From Acanthaster planci (Eukaryota; Echinodermata; Asteroidea; Valvatida; Acanthasteridae), in assembly GCF_001949145.1 (NCBI RefSeq), contig NW_019091393.1, positions 1 through 46,280 on the forward strand: 46,280 nt of DNA, given 5' to 3'. This document shows positions 12,201 through 22,015 of the stretch, piece after piece; within the stretch, counting starts at the first letter, position 1; every line of letters begins with the position of its first letter. The notes under the pieces were generated by a model. The model did no database searches, was not told the origin of the DNA, and saw only the letters and a list, made by a program, of their open reading frames with translations. Made by a program: the position numbers and the translations under genes.

Positions 12201-15200
12201 TTTTGTCTTTACCACTCCACGACCAAATTATTTGCTTAATTACTTAATTGCGTTGTTTCCAAAGGCTTTTATGTCGTTTTTCAAAGATACATATATTGTT
12301 GCAATTGTTTTTGACATCAAATAATGTTCATTCAACCCAACGTACCTGCTTCTAGTGTTTCTACAATGATACTGTCGCTGAGAGGCAAAGATCCGGTATC
12401 GGTTGCCACGGCAACTTGGAAGCTGTAATTGGTGTATGGTATCAGACCCTCTAGGGTCACAGAGTGCAACGTTATGCTGGACTGTTTAAGCGTGGTACCC
12501 GACTTCAACTCGACGAGTTTGTACGAGTATGCCGTGACGGTACCACCTTGGAAACCACAAGGAGGTCGACTCCAGGAAAAGCTCAGGTTGTGTTGCATGA
12601 CAGAGGTTGCTGTCACCTCAACAGGAGTAACTTCCTGTCCTGATAAATAAAACAAAAACGCACACACCAGGACTGCTTAAATCATAAAGCAAACTTGCCA
12701 ATGTAATTTTTCTTTGGGGGAGGGTTAGAATTTCTTTTAGTTATGCAAAGACTGACAAGGAGAAAATTCGTCGTAGACAAGGGCGTTCTGTACATCAAGA
12801 GATTAAACTGGGCAGGCCGTTTTGGGTGAGATATTTTAAGCTGGTTCTTACTTGAACACTGGCAGTTGATTCCATAGAATGACGAGTCGCAAACACCGTT
12901 GCTGCATTCTCCGGTGTCTTTGCTGCAGGTTTCCCCGGATGCGCAGTGGCACGTCTGCTTACAATCCGCACCGTATTTCCCTTCGGCGCATTCTGGAAAA
13001 CGAACCGAAGTCGTATATCCAGACAGTGCAACCAATAATCTCCATGTTTATCACAAAAAGCAACCAAGGACGTTGGCGGCACGTATCGTCCATGCCGTGT
13101 CAATTAATTATTAGGCCGATCGTGGCCATGTGCTTTATATTTTCGGAGGAGTATATAAATGTCACTGATCCGAACTTTTAAGCATATGATAAAAATCTGC
13201 ATTTGGAAATACTTTTAAAAATCTGAATCCATGTTCGTGAAAGCCACTGACAGCTACAGAGAAGTGTTATTCGGGCGCTTCTTAAAATCTCCAAAAGAGT
13301 TGTAAACTTTGTGCTTGAAAATTGCTTCTCAACTGGTATTACGCCTTTCCTATACCCCTTTCCAAAGCCCCCACAATATCGTTTTTTTTTTAAAGTGACA
13401 TGGAATACGTGAATCAGTTTTGCTTTTACATGAGACGCACCTAGCATGCAGTCTAATCCTGTGTATCCTGCAGCACACGAGCATCCGTAAGGATCCGGAA
13501 GACAAAACAAACGACCACGGCAAGCCTCGTCGTGTGGATCAGTGCTGTTGGAGCAGCGATGACGAGCGTTCTGGCCGAAGACGTTACGACCATGAACTGT
13601 GTACAGAAATACCGGTATAGAAAATCAGCTAGTGTTGTAATCTTTCATTTCTCGAGCTTATTAATGAGACAAGGTTTGAACAAAAGGCCAGTTGTGAAGC
13701 TTCACTCACGGTCCCGACATCCTTGCTTTTATTTCGTAGTGTTATTTTCTTAGGGTTTTGGTGCTAATATTTGACATATATCGATCACTTTCTTTCCTTC
13801 TCATTATATGAGGTATTCTTTAACAGGGGGGCAAGTTGCCCCTACCCCCTCCGTTAGACACGCCCCTGTTTGTTAGTGACTGTAATTGGATCTGTGTCAC
13901 GTGAATCTAGATCTCGATCAGTGATCCTAACGCTAGCTGACTCCGTCTATTCCGCAGATTGTGGTGTCGGTGAAACCAACGACGGATTACTGGTCCAGAG
14001 TCGGATCCAGTGTGAAACAAACAGGACCGTTGTCAATTGCCGACATGGTGTGGCTCCGCTATGCATAATAAGTTGAAAGTAATGTCCTGCGCAGAAGGAT
14101 CAGTTGCCATTACCTTTTTCGCAATGTTTTCCACCAAAACCTGGAGCACAGACACACGAGCCGGTGCTGACGTCACACACTCCTCCGTTGTAGCATCGAC
14201 GACAGATCTGCGTACAGGAAGGCTGCTCCCACATCCCCTCTGGACAACCTGATTAAAGTGAAAAGACATCCCGATTGAAACTGGATTTGAGCGCCGTCAA
14301 ATGTTGTAAGGCATCGTCGAGGAAGAGGATGTCTTTCCTAGGATGTGACTGGACTAACGCAATCTCGGATGTTGGTGAAATTTCTATGAAAGAAACTCTA
14401 ACATACTGTTTCATATCAAAATGAAATGTACGGATACACACCTCGCACAATGAGCCTCATGATGCCATGCAGTTGTTGAGCCTCCTGGTCGGTCACGGAG
14501 CAACTGTAGATTCCTCCATCACTGACGGCAACATTGTCGATAGATACACTGAGTTGGTTATCCCAAGATGTGATGACGTCACCTTCATCTTTGCGCCATC
14601 TGTAGCTTGCGGTCGGTGAATTCACATCGCGCATCTCGAGTCGAACCGAGTCTCCGACGCTCACGGTCTGCGTTCGCTCAACAGGACGGATGTGAACGCT
14701 ACCGTCTAAGCAGGAGGACAAGCAAGTTTCAGGTTGAACATGGTGGGAAATCCAACATCCGAAGCGGAAGCCACAACGAATATTATTCATTTTAATTTCA
14801 CAGTATTTTGGCGATTAGGTCGATGAAATAACATACGGTACGTCTTGAAATTCACCGGTAACACGTTCATTGGATATTTTTGCCGATATTTGATAGTTAT
14901 TTCTGCGGGGAGGTCTTGTGGAAGGAATTTCACCTATTACGACACACTACAAGCTAGTTTTGGAATGAAAACAGTTGTCTTTTAAACATGTAAGCCTAAA
15001 GTAACTCTCATCGGGGTAATTTGACTGCTTTAAAACAAGAGTTGTAACCGTTATGATTGGTTTAATACTAACCATCTTCGGGCAAAATGATGCTTTGAAT
15101 TCTTGTCTTGGTGCCCTTCCTGGTTCCTTCGAAGTACAACACACCGACCCTACTGATCCCATCCGCAGCGGGTAGTCGAAGCGATCTAGCCGTGCATCCC

Positions 15201-18200
15201 AGAGACGGCTCGTCTTCTTCAGTCGATCCTGACGGAAGTCCGTTCAGTCCACCTGTTGCTAACTGACGGCCAAATGTGACACCGGCAATGATGTCATTTG
15301 GACCTTTGTACGCCGTAAGGACAACATCGTTGCCTCCAGACGAGTCGACGAGAGCAGGATTGGCGACAAGCGTAAAATCCACTGAAAATTATGAAAGCGA
15401 ACCATTGCTGTCAAACATTTGAAGACACGACAATAAACATCGAGGAAATCCGAAGAGGAATATAGTCGTCTTTAACATCCCTTCTTGTTCTGGAATCAAG
15501 GAGCGATCTAAAGATGCCCAAATAATACCTTTATTGGCATAATATTAAAAGTGCAGGTTTCAGTTGGTACTCAGCAAAATTCTCGTCAAAACTATTTCGG
15601 TTGACGTTTTTACCTTCTGGTAGATCACATGGAAACACAAATATTTCGCAGAGTGGAAGGTACGTAGTCCTCGGGATATCGACGCTGACGTATCGTGCTG
15701 TCAAGCCGTGAGGCGGACTGCAGTCAAACTCCATCCAGTTATTGGCTACGGCTTGGTATTGGGTGACCGGACTACCGCACACGGTGTTGTCGGTGGGCAC
15801 ACTGCTCAGACCTGCACGCACGACGGCGTCTTCGAAGCCGTATCGACCGCTCACTGTTCAAAATATTGTAGATGTAAATGAAGTTTACCAAAAACCAAAC
15901 CCCAAACCATTAGATTCGACCTGCTGTATAAAACTAGACTGCTGACTTGTACCAAGCATGTACCATAACACAAGACCCTTACTCGTGAACTAACAGGTTG
16001 GACGTGGGTTTTTCATCTGCACGTTGTCTGTCTTTGAACGGCGACTCCAAAGATTCGAGACTCTCATTATTTAATTAAACTTATACGAGATCAGATACTG
16101 CTCTAACACTAATAGACTATAATACAACAAACGCCAGAGTGTCCAAAAGAAGTACATTTATATTATATCTTCATATATTCTCCCCATTTTCAGGCTAATA
16201 AACGGTTAACTGACAAAAGTTGACGTGTGCCAGTCTGTTATTATAAGCTATCAAATTCAAATCCTCGACCTTCGTACAAAAGTAGAAGGCTTAATCATTT
16301 AAATCGAGGTCTCACACTCGGCCGGGTTCATTGGTAAAATACTAAAAATTTTAAGTTTGTGTGAATTCTTGAGAATTTCATGGGATATAGGGGTAGATAA
16401 AGTTGAATCATGTGTTTTGTTTGTTTGTTTGTTTTTCGCCCTGTAATCACAGTCTGACCAATCGACCCCTTTAAACGCAAAAAGGAAACAGGGAATCAGC
16501 TTACCGTACGTGGCATCCCGGCTCTTCAGTGTAATTCTCCGAACACACTGATCAGCTTGCAGATCTATTTTCCACCACGGGTTTGGTTCAGAGGCTGAAA
16601 AAAATTTAAAAGGACAACTTTATATGTTGGCGTTAACATTGCATACAAAAAAACTTTTTGTTTAAGATTGATAAACTGTTCTGGTCAAACAGATCTCATG
16701 GGTGAAGTTAGAATACCTGCTGGAAAGGGCTTCGTCCATCGGAAATAAATGATAGCTTTGACTCTGCCGTCGTAGACGTTTATCCAGTATATTGCAGACG
16801 GTATTCACGGGGAAGCAATTTTCGAGCATGTTCCCGGAATCTATCATACTCAATGTAATCTGGTAAATGGGTTGGTGCCAGACTATTTTAAGGTTCCAAA
16901 CCCCACGTTTATATTTTAAAATTTGGCTTTAAAAATTAGATATAATTTAGAACAAATCAATCAAAATTAATCACTGGCATAAGTTTATAATGAACTTCGA
17001 ATACATTGTTCTTATTTTACCCTGTAAGGTTCCGAAAGTGAAACGTTTACCCCACTTTCAATTCAAGATGGTCGACGCATGAATACAGTCTATTGAATTC
17101 TTTGCCTGATTAGCTGTATGCCCCGGCAGGTCACCCCCTGCATAGCGGTCTACCTGTTTGGCTGCAGTAAGGGTTGTCGTACTCCGTTTGGACAACTCCG
17201 TCCACGGCTCGATCAGCCGTCCAATCCACGCCTCCCGAGTAACGGAACGATGAACTCTGAGAGGCAGCATCCCCACGCAGCGGGATGGCTTCAGGACGGA
17301 AAGCAAAGGAGATGAAACGGATATCTTTTCAATTAAACAGAGAATGCTTCCCAGCTCCGTGCAATCCATGCAGTCGATTTTAGTTACACGAGTTTAGTTC
17401 TGAGAACAGTGTTCCTGTGTAAAGTTTTCTCAAAATTGGACAGTTTTAGAAGTAGGCCATCATTCAGTTTGCGACATAAACCCATTAAGGGTAGTGAACG
17501 TTATCTAACCTCAGGGAGGATCCAGGAACCTTTTTCCAAGGGGATCGATCATGCCCCTGAGAATTTTTTTAATGTCCGATTGTTGCGGACAGGCAGAGAC
17601 ATATAATTAATTACATATTTAATGATGTAAAACCACAATTCTTACAAGATGTCGTCTTTTTATTGCAACCTGAATTGTTATTTCATTTATTTATTCCTTT
17701 TTCGGGGCAGCCCCTCCCGGATCTGCGCAGGCCCTGACCCTTAATATGAGAGGTATCAGCTGATGGACCGTGAGTGAAGTTCCAAGAAACTACGGAAATT
17801 AAAACATCAACGCGGACACGTGAAATGTTCGGTATTTCCCTGTTTGATTTTAATGTTTCCTTTTACTGAAAAGAAAAATGAAACTGACAAACGACTAGAT
17901 TACGTGTTGTTATTAGCACAATTCTACTTTCGATAACTATACCCACTTAATAGTTATCAACAATAAGTGTAATTCCGTTGCCACCATTTTTCAAATACGA
18001 TACCTCAGGAATTTAAAGTGAGACACGAAAACGTCACGTTAGTTTCATGACGCAGTAGCATGGTGCAATGCAAAATTGTCATGAATATGGAAATCCCACA
18101 GCATATGTATCAAATGGAAAACAAACAAAAAATCACCGGTGGACGCTGCAGCCTCTTCATCGATGAATTCGTCCACCATGACCTCACCCATGTGTAGGAT

Positions 18201-21200
18201 GTTGTCCCCGGGGATATCAACACTCACGTACCGGGCACTGACAAATGGGTCGGCAATCATCGTGATTACTAGGTCCCCGTCGGATGATTCGGTTTGACTG
18301 ATCGTGCCTAGCTCCCTGTTGGAAACGCGGTCTGGATTCAGTCCGGCACGTACGATGCCACCATTTATGCGGACATCTGAGATATGAAAATACAATTTCA
18401 ATATGAGTGCCGGCGGGTTCGAAACCCATTATTCAGTTGGATTCTGCTTTTGAAGCTCAAAAGCAGATCCACACGAAGAAATAGAAAATGATACAAAACT
18501 CAACAAATTTACCGTCAACTCCATAAAATCTGGATATTTCCATACTGCATGGGTAGTCCAACCAATAATATTCAATAAAACACCAATGGGTCTCATCATT
18601 GGAAAATAAAGAAATGTAAGAAATTAAAGTTAGATTCAATAAATAATGAGAAGTCTGTTTGAAAATACAATTAATACAGGACAAATGAATTTTCAATTCG
18701 TCTAAGAAAAAAATACAGTTATTTTTTGGACACGATACCGAATGTAAGTTTTTTTAATCGTCATTGCTGTGTATATATGTTGCAGTAAACAGGAAAATTG
18801 CAAAGCATAAATGTAACAGTATTAAAAATTCACGAGTGTCAACCCAATGCATGCATGCGACAATGAAGATTGGAAAGTTATGTTTCTCAAGTATAATTGG
18901 AAGAGAATTTGCGAGAAAACTGATAGAGAAATTGTCAACTTATATCAAACATTACTGCAGAGCGTTTGTCGGGAAGTAAGTTCTGGAAATCATATTTTTC
19001 TTTTCAGTTGGACCCATCATGAAAAATGCGGTCATCTAAGAGAAGGGGAAAAAACAGACTTGAGGAGGGTTTCATCGGAAAATTGCGGGACTGATCCCGG
19101 TTCAAATGGTTATTTCTCTTCTGTCTTACCATGCCGGTCCATTCTATTGATGATAGTGACTTTCCTTATGCAGTAGACGGCCTCCAAGTCCAATCTCCAC
19201 CAGGGATCCTGCCTCTGATATGAATACCTCCATGCTGCTCGCAAGGCAAAAATGGGACAGAAGCCCCGATTACAAATATGTCACCATGTTTTTGTTTGTA
19301 AATACGGTTGGGGGGAACACTTAGCACAATAAGGGCAATTCACAAGAGTTTGCAACGCGTTGACCAACCACAGTGCGCAAAATCTGTCGACCCTTTCCAA
19401 ACGCGCATTTGGGATGGAATTTAGTTAAGCCAGTTTTAAATTCAATTTTGGGGAATATTATACCAAATGACGGGAAACAGCACAGTTTATTAGGCAAGAT
19501 AAATCTTCTACCCAACTTCACGTTCAAATATACACGTAGATTATTTTATTACGCAATTATACAGGAGATATATAAATTGTGATAGTGAACAGGGATGAAA
19601 TTGATTGTAATCACGTATGCTACTATATTGTAAAGCATTGGTGGTGTGATAAAATGGACTCTCCCTCTGTACTTATCCATCCCGAGCTGAATTGCACCCC
19701 TAATCGGCAAAAGAAAGACAGGTGGCTGCAAGCGGGTTCTTGCACGCGTTCTGCGTGTATGCTAAAACCATACATGCCGCAATAAATTAGTTACGCGTAC
19801 TCATCGTGCCCCGCGTCAAACTCGCATATACCTGTGCGTCTCATGGCACGCCTATGCGGTGAATATAAAAAAATTAAAAAATAAAAAAAATAAAATAAAA
19901 CGCCCTCTTTTGTTCCGCTTGGAGTGGATACTCTGTACTAGTCCACATTATTAGAATTTAATTTCGGAGGTGGGAGCCTTCCAAATTAAGTAGCATTTGT
20001 TCTCTGTCCCGTATATTTGGTTCTGTGCAGAATAAGACAAGTCTGACATGTAATGGAGAGCCACTGCAGAGGCGGAACCAGGATTTTGTACTGGGGTGGA
20101 GTAGGAAAATTATTCATCGCCTTTAATGAAGCCATTTAATTTGTTTGTTTAGTCCTGAACCGTACACGCAAAATAAGACCCCTCAAGGCTACGCGTTTTA
20201 GGAGGCTTCAATCTTAAGACCTTGGATCTTAAACAAGGAAATGAAAAAAAAATAAATATGAAATTGGCAATGGGATAATCCGACCCCTCCGATCATCGCC
20301 GTTATGGAATTTAAACAACTCAAGAAAACAACTGCATCTTAGGCCTTTTTTGAAAACGAGAGCCGCTTAGGCCTAAGGAATGCAAACATTTCAGCCTGCT
20401 AACGAAGTAGTAAAGTATATTCACCTGTATGGGTGATAGTGGTGATGTCTCCGTCCACCGCCTTCTCTGCCCCAACATTAGAAGCAGAGGTAGTGCTCTG
20501 TGATGCTGGCTTGGATCGTACGTCCAAGGAAACACCTGAGCGTTATTCGTAAGGGGCAAACAAGGAATTGGAGATACACGTACCTGCATGGACGCGAATG
20601 CACTCACAAATATACGGAAGTAGCCATTATATTACTCCAAGTATGGGCAAAGGGGGAGATCCCCCCGAAATAATCTGATTGGGGGGGGGGGGGTTGAAAA
20701 AAGGGGAGTTGAAATGTGACAATTCACCATTATTAGCCTGACAAAATAAAAACTCAAAAGTTGAACCCCTTCCGCTGCTCCTTATGGTTTTTCTGTTCGC
20801 AGTTATGGGCCATAAAAGTACTTCCCCCTCGGAAAATCATGGCGACCAGCGCCCGTGAAACCAAGATGCGATATGCTTGCTACGTGTGCTATTATAGCAA
20901 ACACGGGACATGGAGTCATCAAGGTTACACACACGTGCATACGGGGAAGTGGAAGCTGGTCGGTCACATTGCCAAACAAAAAAAATCTCTGATGTTTGAA
21001 TCGGACTAGACACAGCAAAATATCAGCAGTAACGAGAAGAATAAAAAGTGGGACAAACAATGACAGATTGCAACTTTTATTTGCTCTGAAACACCTGTTC
21101 TTTCAGAAGTCAGAGCCCTCATAATGTCATCAAATTCAACTCTGAACCATATCAGCATATCAGACACTTGTCCGAATCAGATGCCCTGCTCTTTACATGG

Positions 21201-22015
21201 TTTGTGCATTTTCTTTTCCTCATCTTTCTTTGAAGTTTTTTTATGACTGACTGGCTGCTTGACGGTGACTGATGTACTGAGTGATTCATGATTGATTTGA
21301 TTGATTAGCAAAATTGCACTGATAAATTACCGTCTGCCGCACTCCTTGTTTGCTGTAACTTAAGCAAGTTAATACCACAGTCTGCGATTTGTTTACGCAA
21401 TCACGCATAAATGATTTGTTTATTGCGCAACATCATTGATTTTCTACTTCTCATTTCCTCTTACATTTACACTATACCGCAATTTTGAATCTTTTATTAG
21501 CAGAAGACCGTATCTTCAGACCAAAATTGTTTGCTCCCGTTGGGCAGTACTTCATGACTGGGTTCGAGTGAGACGTTAAACAATGTTAAAAACACTGCGA
21601 ACGAGTTATCATTTTAATCCCTTTGCCTGCTGGGCCCGGGACGTGAGAGTGCATCTTGTCAATATTGCAGAGCTACATAAAGAGTTGAAATAAGTTATTT
21701 TTACAGCGTCGATCAGGATTTGAAGGCAGTTAGTGGGTCTCTGGGAGTCGGTCTATGCATCTATGCCGATTGTCGGTGTCGTTTATGTATTCTCCCTGTA
21801 GGGAGAATACCACGCCGGGTGTACTAATTCCGGACAAACTTTAACAGTTCTGTCAAAGAAATTTAGTTCGAATGGAATGGAAATAACTATTCTGGGCAAA
21901 AAGAAAGTCAAGAGGGATATAGAATACTTCACTTACCATAATCCAAGTGGCACCCAGCGATCCAAAGTAGCAGAATTCCCACTCGACTCCAATGGAATGA
22001 CGAGTAAACAGCCAT
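447..22015 (-). CDS. Tie-like receptor-type protein tyrosine phosphatase (3' end outside window)
   Basis: Type I membrane tyrosine phosphatase, expected to remove phosphate from tyrosines at the cell surface. Coding exons, 5' to 3': 21937-22015, 20425-20535, 19130-19234, 18137-18376, 17154-17288, 16505-16594, 15614-15853, 15073-15381, 14442-14705, 14114-14248, 13441-13596, 12852-12992, 12346-12639, 11698-11920, 11313-11379, 10577-10683, 9865-10066, 9669-9774, 8882-9119, 8388-8427, 7960-8059, 7773-7867, 7226-7455, 6333-6420, 5868-5944, 5535-5571, 5315-5412, 4637-4756, 4392-4543, 4071-4206, 3539-3688, 3127-3226, 2613-2689, 1756-1890, 994-1122, 447-595. About 1,718 codons are visible. All junctions are GT-AG and in phase except for one missing base in exon 11698-11920. 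The Met at 22015 is chosen because a signal peptide follows; the frame stays open upstream to another Met codon near 22255, taken as 5' UTR. The remainder of D2 lies left of position 1. Introns of 300-1,900 bp hold only the repeats listed separately. No orthologue symbol is assigned. Confidence 0.88.
1544..1685. mobile_element. Hairpin MITE family B, copy 1
   Basis: About 142 bp of imperfect palindrome. The left arm (CCAACCTGGCCTTACTCCTT and on through GGTCAGGCATTACCA and AATAGATTAAAA) is mirrored by the right arm ending ACGGCATGTTGG. A related copy lies at 24714-24852. It sits in an RPTP intron about 70 bp from the end of exon 1756-1890. No coding capacity. Confidence 0.75.
3539..6420 (-). 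other. RPTP phosphatase domain D1 (predicted active)
   Basis: Exons 6333-6420, 5868-5944, 5535-5571, 5315-5412, 4637-4756, 4392-4543, 4071-4206 and 3539-3688, about residues 1237-1522. Motifs in order: KNRFANV (phosphotyrosine loop), [50 protein letters not shown] (WPD loop with general acid), [10 protein letters not shown] split across the 4392/4206 junction (catalytic Cys and Arg), and [14 protein letters not shown] (Q loop). All residues needed for catalysis are present. Confidence 0.93.
4944..5017. repeat. 37-bp tandem duplication in an RPTP intron
   Basis: Two adjacent 37-bp copies starting TTAGGTTACAACTAA, at 4944-4980 and 4981-5017, differ at a few positions. They lie between phosphatase exons 4637-4756 and 5315-5412. 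No function is evident. Confidence 0.8.
6834..7007. mobile_element. TA-flanked MITE family A, copy 1
   Basis: About 170 bp with long terminal inverted repeats: GGCGATTCACAATAGTGCGC on the left and GTGCACTATTGTGAATCG on the right, with further inverted pairing inside. TA dinucleotides flank both ends, as in Tc1/mariner-type elements. It lies in the RPTP intron between exons 6333-6420 and 7226-7455. Other copies are at 11101-11278 and 19327-19414. Confidence 0.8.
7226..8059 (-). other. RPTP transmembrane and proline-rich juxtamembrane exons
   Basis: Exon 7960-8059 encodes SPQSGSSS, then a hydrophobic span of about 22 residues ([20 protein letters not shown]), then a basic stop-transfer sequence continuing into 7773-7867 (RRTKIRKR). 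Exon 7226-7455 carries SNAYDDPND, an acidic proline-rich tract ([24 protein letters not shown]) and then SIDELADYI, the usual helix leading into D1. Exon 7773-7867 may start at 7867 or 7870, because its acceptor is a TAGCAG tandem. Confidence 0.85.
11101..11278. mobile_element. TA-flanked MITE family A, copy 2
   Basis: The best-preserved copy. The ends CAATACGGGCAATTCAC and GTGAATCGCCCGTATTG pair with one mismatch, and the inner arms (GCGCCTCCAAGAGTT with its mirrored partner) continue the hairpin. The likely target duplication is TA. Its right end is 35 bp from the edge of RPTP exon 11313-11379, so any spread of its hairpin could affect splicing. Confidence 0.82.
11698..11920 (-). other. RPTP FN3-2 exon with single-base frame defect
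   Basis: The exon is 223 bp, but flanking phases require 2+3n, that is 224. Reading from the acceptor gives good FN3 sequence ([20 protein letters not shown]) and then a TAG at about 11760-11762. Reading back from the donor gives the second half of the FN3 fold ([17 protein letters not shown]) in another frame. The switch lies within about 11763-11800, near a CCCGG run. This is one base lost, either a real frameshift or an assembly error; all other exons sum correctly. Confidence 0.8.
12852..14248 (-). other. RPTP Tie-like EGF cluster (three exons)
   Basis: Exons 14114-14248, 13441-13596 and 12852-12992, all phase 1-1, encode about three EGF-like repeats (residues 524-668). The first has [21 protein letters not shown]; the second has HGRNVFGQN and [20 protein letters not shown]; the third has [19 protein letters not shown] and a final [14 protein letters not shown] is, from my knowledge of the family, a signature of the EGF region of Tie1/Tie2, and the FG..C spacing before it fits too. 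Confidence 0.85.
13824..13868. mobile_element. Possible hAT-type terminal remnant
   Basis: A 45-bp piece begins CAGGGG and ends ACACGCCCCTG, with a CCCCTACCCCC core. Such CAGGGG/CCCCTG ends are common on hAT-derived repeats. No full element or target duplication is visible, so this is a tentative call. Confidence 0.25.
14442..14705 (-). other. RPTP Ig-like domain
   Basis: A phase 1-1 exon of 264 bp, about residues 436-524. It shows [12 protein letters not shown] (strand B), YRWRKDEG (strand C with its Trp), [20 protein letters not shown] (strands E-F) and MRLIVRG. The strand-F Cys is present but strand B has Leu-Glu-Met instead of Cys, so the classic disulfide is absent. It ends in RLIVRG directly before an EGF block, as the second Ig domain of Tie receptors does. 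Confidence 0.75.
15073..15381 (-). other. RPTP Tie-type N-terminal Ig-like domain
   Basis: A single phase 1-1 exon of 309 bp, about residues 333-436. The pattern [11 protein letters not shown] near the start, GVTFGRQL in the middle and [18 protein letters not shown] at the end follows the layout I know for the first Ig-like domain of vertebrate Tie2 (hydrophobic strand with LPLV, then ITIGRDF, then a YFCEGR strand). By this hand alignment both family cysteines are replaced here (Ala and Phe). The domain order that follows reinforces the call. Confidence 0.6.
15614..17288 (-). other. RPTP F5/8-C / fucolectin-like domain 2 (three exons)
   Basis: Exons 17154-17288, 16505-16594 and 15614-15853 encode a second copy, about residues 178-333: [43 protein letters not shown] and LCEIFVFPC. 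Its third exon is 240 bp, exactly as in domain 1, and all three exons are phase 1-1, so the pair looks like a tandem three-exon duplication. The first exon uses an AAG acceptor (17289-17290), slightly unusual but supported by phase and by continuity with the previous domain. Confidence 0.8.
17512..17738. mobile_element. Possible hAT-like MITE
   Basis: The left end CAGGGAGGATCCAGGAACC and the right end (reverse complement CAGGGCCTGCGCAGATCC) share the CAGGG...GGATCC pattern of hAT termini. The 8-bp flanks do not match clearly, so the borders and class are uncertain. It lies in the RPTP intron between exons 17154-17288 and 18137-18376. Confidence 0.35.
19327..19414. mobile_element. TA-flanked MITE family A, copy 3 (truncated)
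   Basis: Left half only: AATAAGGGCAATTCAC followed by AAGAGTTTGCAACGCGTTG and CTGTCGACCCTTTCCAAACG. A 14-bp stretch present in the other copies after TTCAC is missing and there is no right arm. It lies about 90 bp upstream of the acceptor of RPTP exon 19130-19234. Confidence 0.75.
19866..19901. repeat. A-rich low-complexity tract
   Basis: A run of A with scattered T in an RPTP intron, about 36 bp; a simple repeat or an old poly-A tail. A G homopolymer of about 13 bases lies in the same intron near 20682-20694. Confidence 0.8.
21937..22015 (-). other. RPTP exon 1: start codon and signal peptide
   Basis: The exon encodes 26 codons plus one base: a short polar N-terminus, a basic residue (WSRVG), then a hydrophobic core (ILLLWIAG) and small residues, a typical secretory signal. 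It ends in phase 1 at a GTAAGT donor and joins exon 20425-20535 to give Gly. TATAAA-like sequences lie on the minus strand at 22058-22063 and 22421-22426; neither is proven as a promoter. Confidence 0.8.

Larger units (their letters stand above)
8388..12639 (-). other. RPTP four fibronectin type III domains
   Basis: FN3-1 is one exon (12346-12639). FN3-2 is 11698-11920 plus 11313-11379. FN3-3 is 10577-10683 plus 9865-10066. The membrane-proximal FN3-like unit is 9669-9774, 8882-9119 and 8388-8427. Typical strand motifs are visible: LSFSWSRPP and [12 protein letters not shown] in FN3-1; [31 protein letters not shown] in FN3-2; [20 protein letters not shown] in FN3-3; YIVEVKK and DDYIAAEL in the last, which resembles the membrane-proximal unit of R2A/R2B receptor phosphatases. 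The FN3-2 exon carries the frame defect described separately. Confidence 0.85.
18137..20535 (-). other. RPTP F5/8-C / fucolectin-like domain 1 (three exons)
   Basis: Exons 20425-20535, 19130-19234 and 18137-18376 encode one galactose-binding-like domain, about residues 27-178. Landmarks in order are [40 protein letters not shown] and [11 protein letters not shown]; these are the beta-sandwich landmarks of fucolectin (FTP) and F5/8 type C domains, which often bind sugars or lipids. The middle exon is entered through the acceptor at 19235-19236, which has a good pyrimidine tract and keeps phase 1-1. A ligand cannot be read from the sequence. Confidence 0.78.

Noticed and set aside
18513-18701. 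A phase 1-1 candidate exon (TTCTTAG acceptor, GTAAAT donor) lying between RPTP exons 19130-19234 and 18137-18376, with [14 protein letters not shown] resembling the WW..DL part of a fucolectin domain.
   Set aside because: It would interrupt the domain, its upstream part is AT-rich and not domain-like, and exon 19130-19234 already supplies the canonical DPWWRLDLE. It may still be a cassette exon; RNA would decide.
20803-21060. A hydrophobic 85-codon minus-strand frame in an RPTP intron.
   Set aside because: No splice context and no family resemblance; likely chance.
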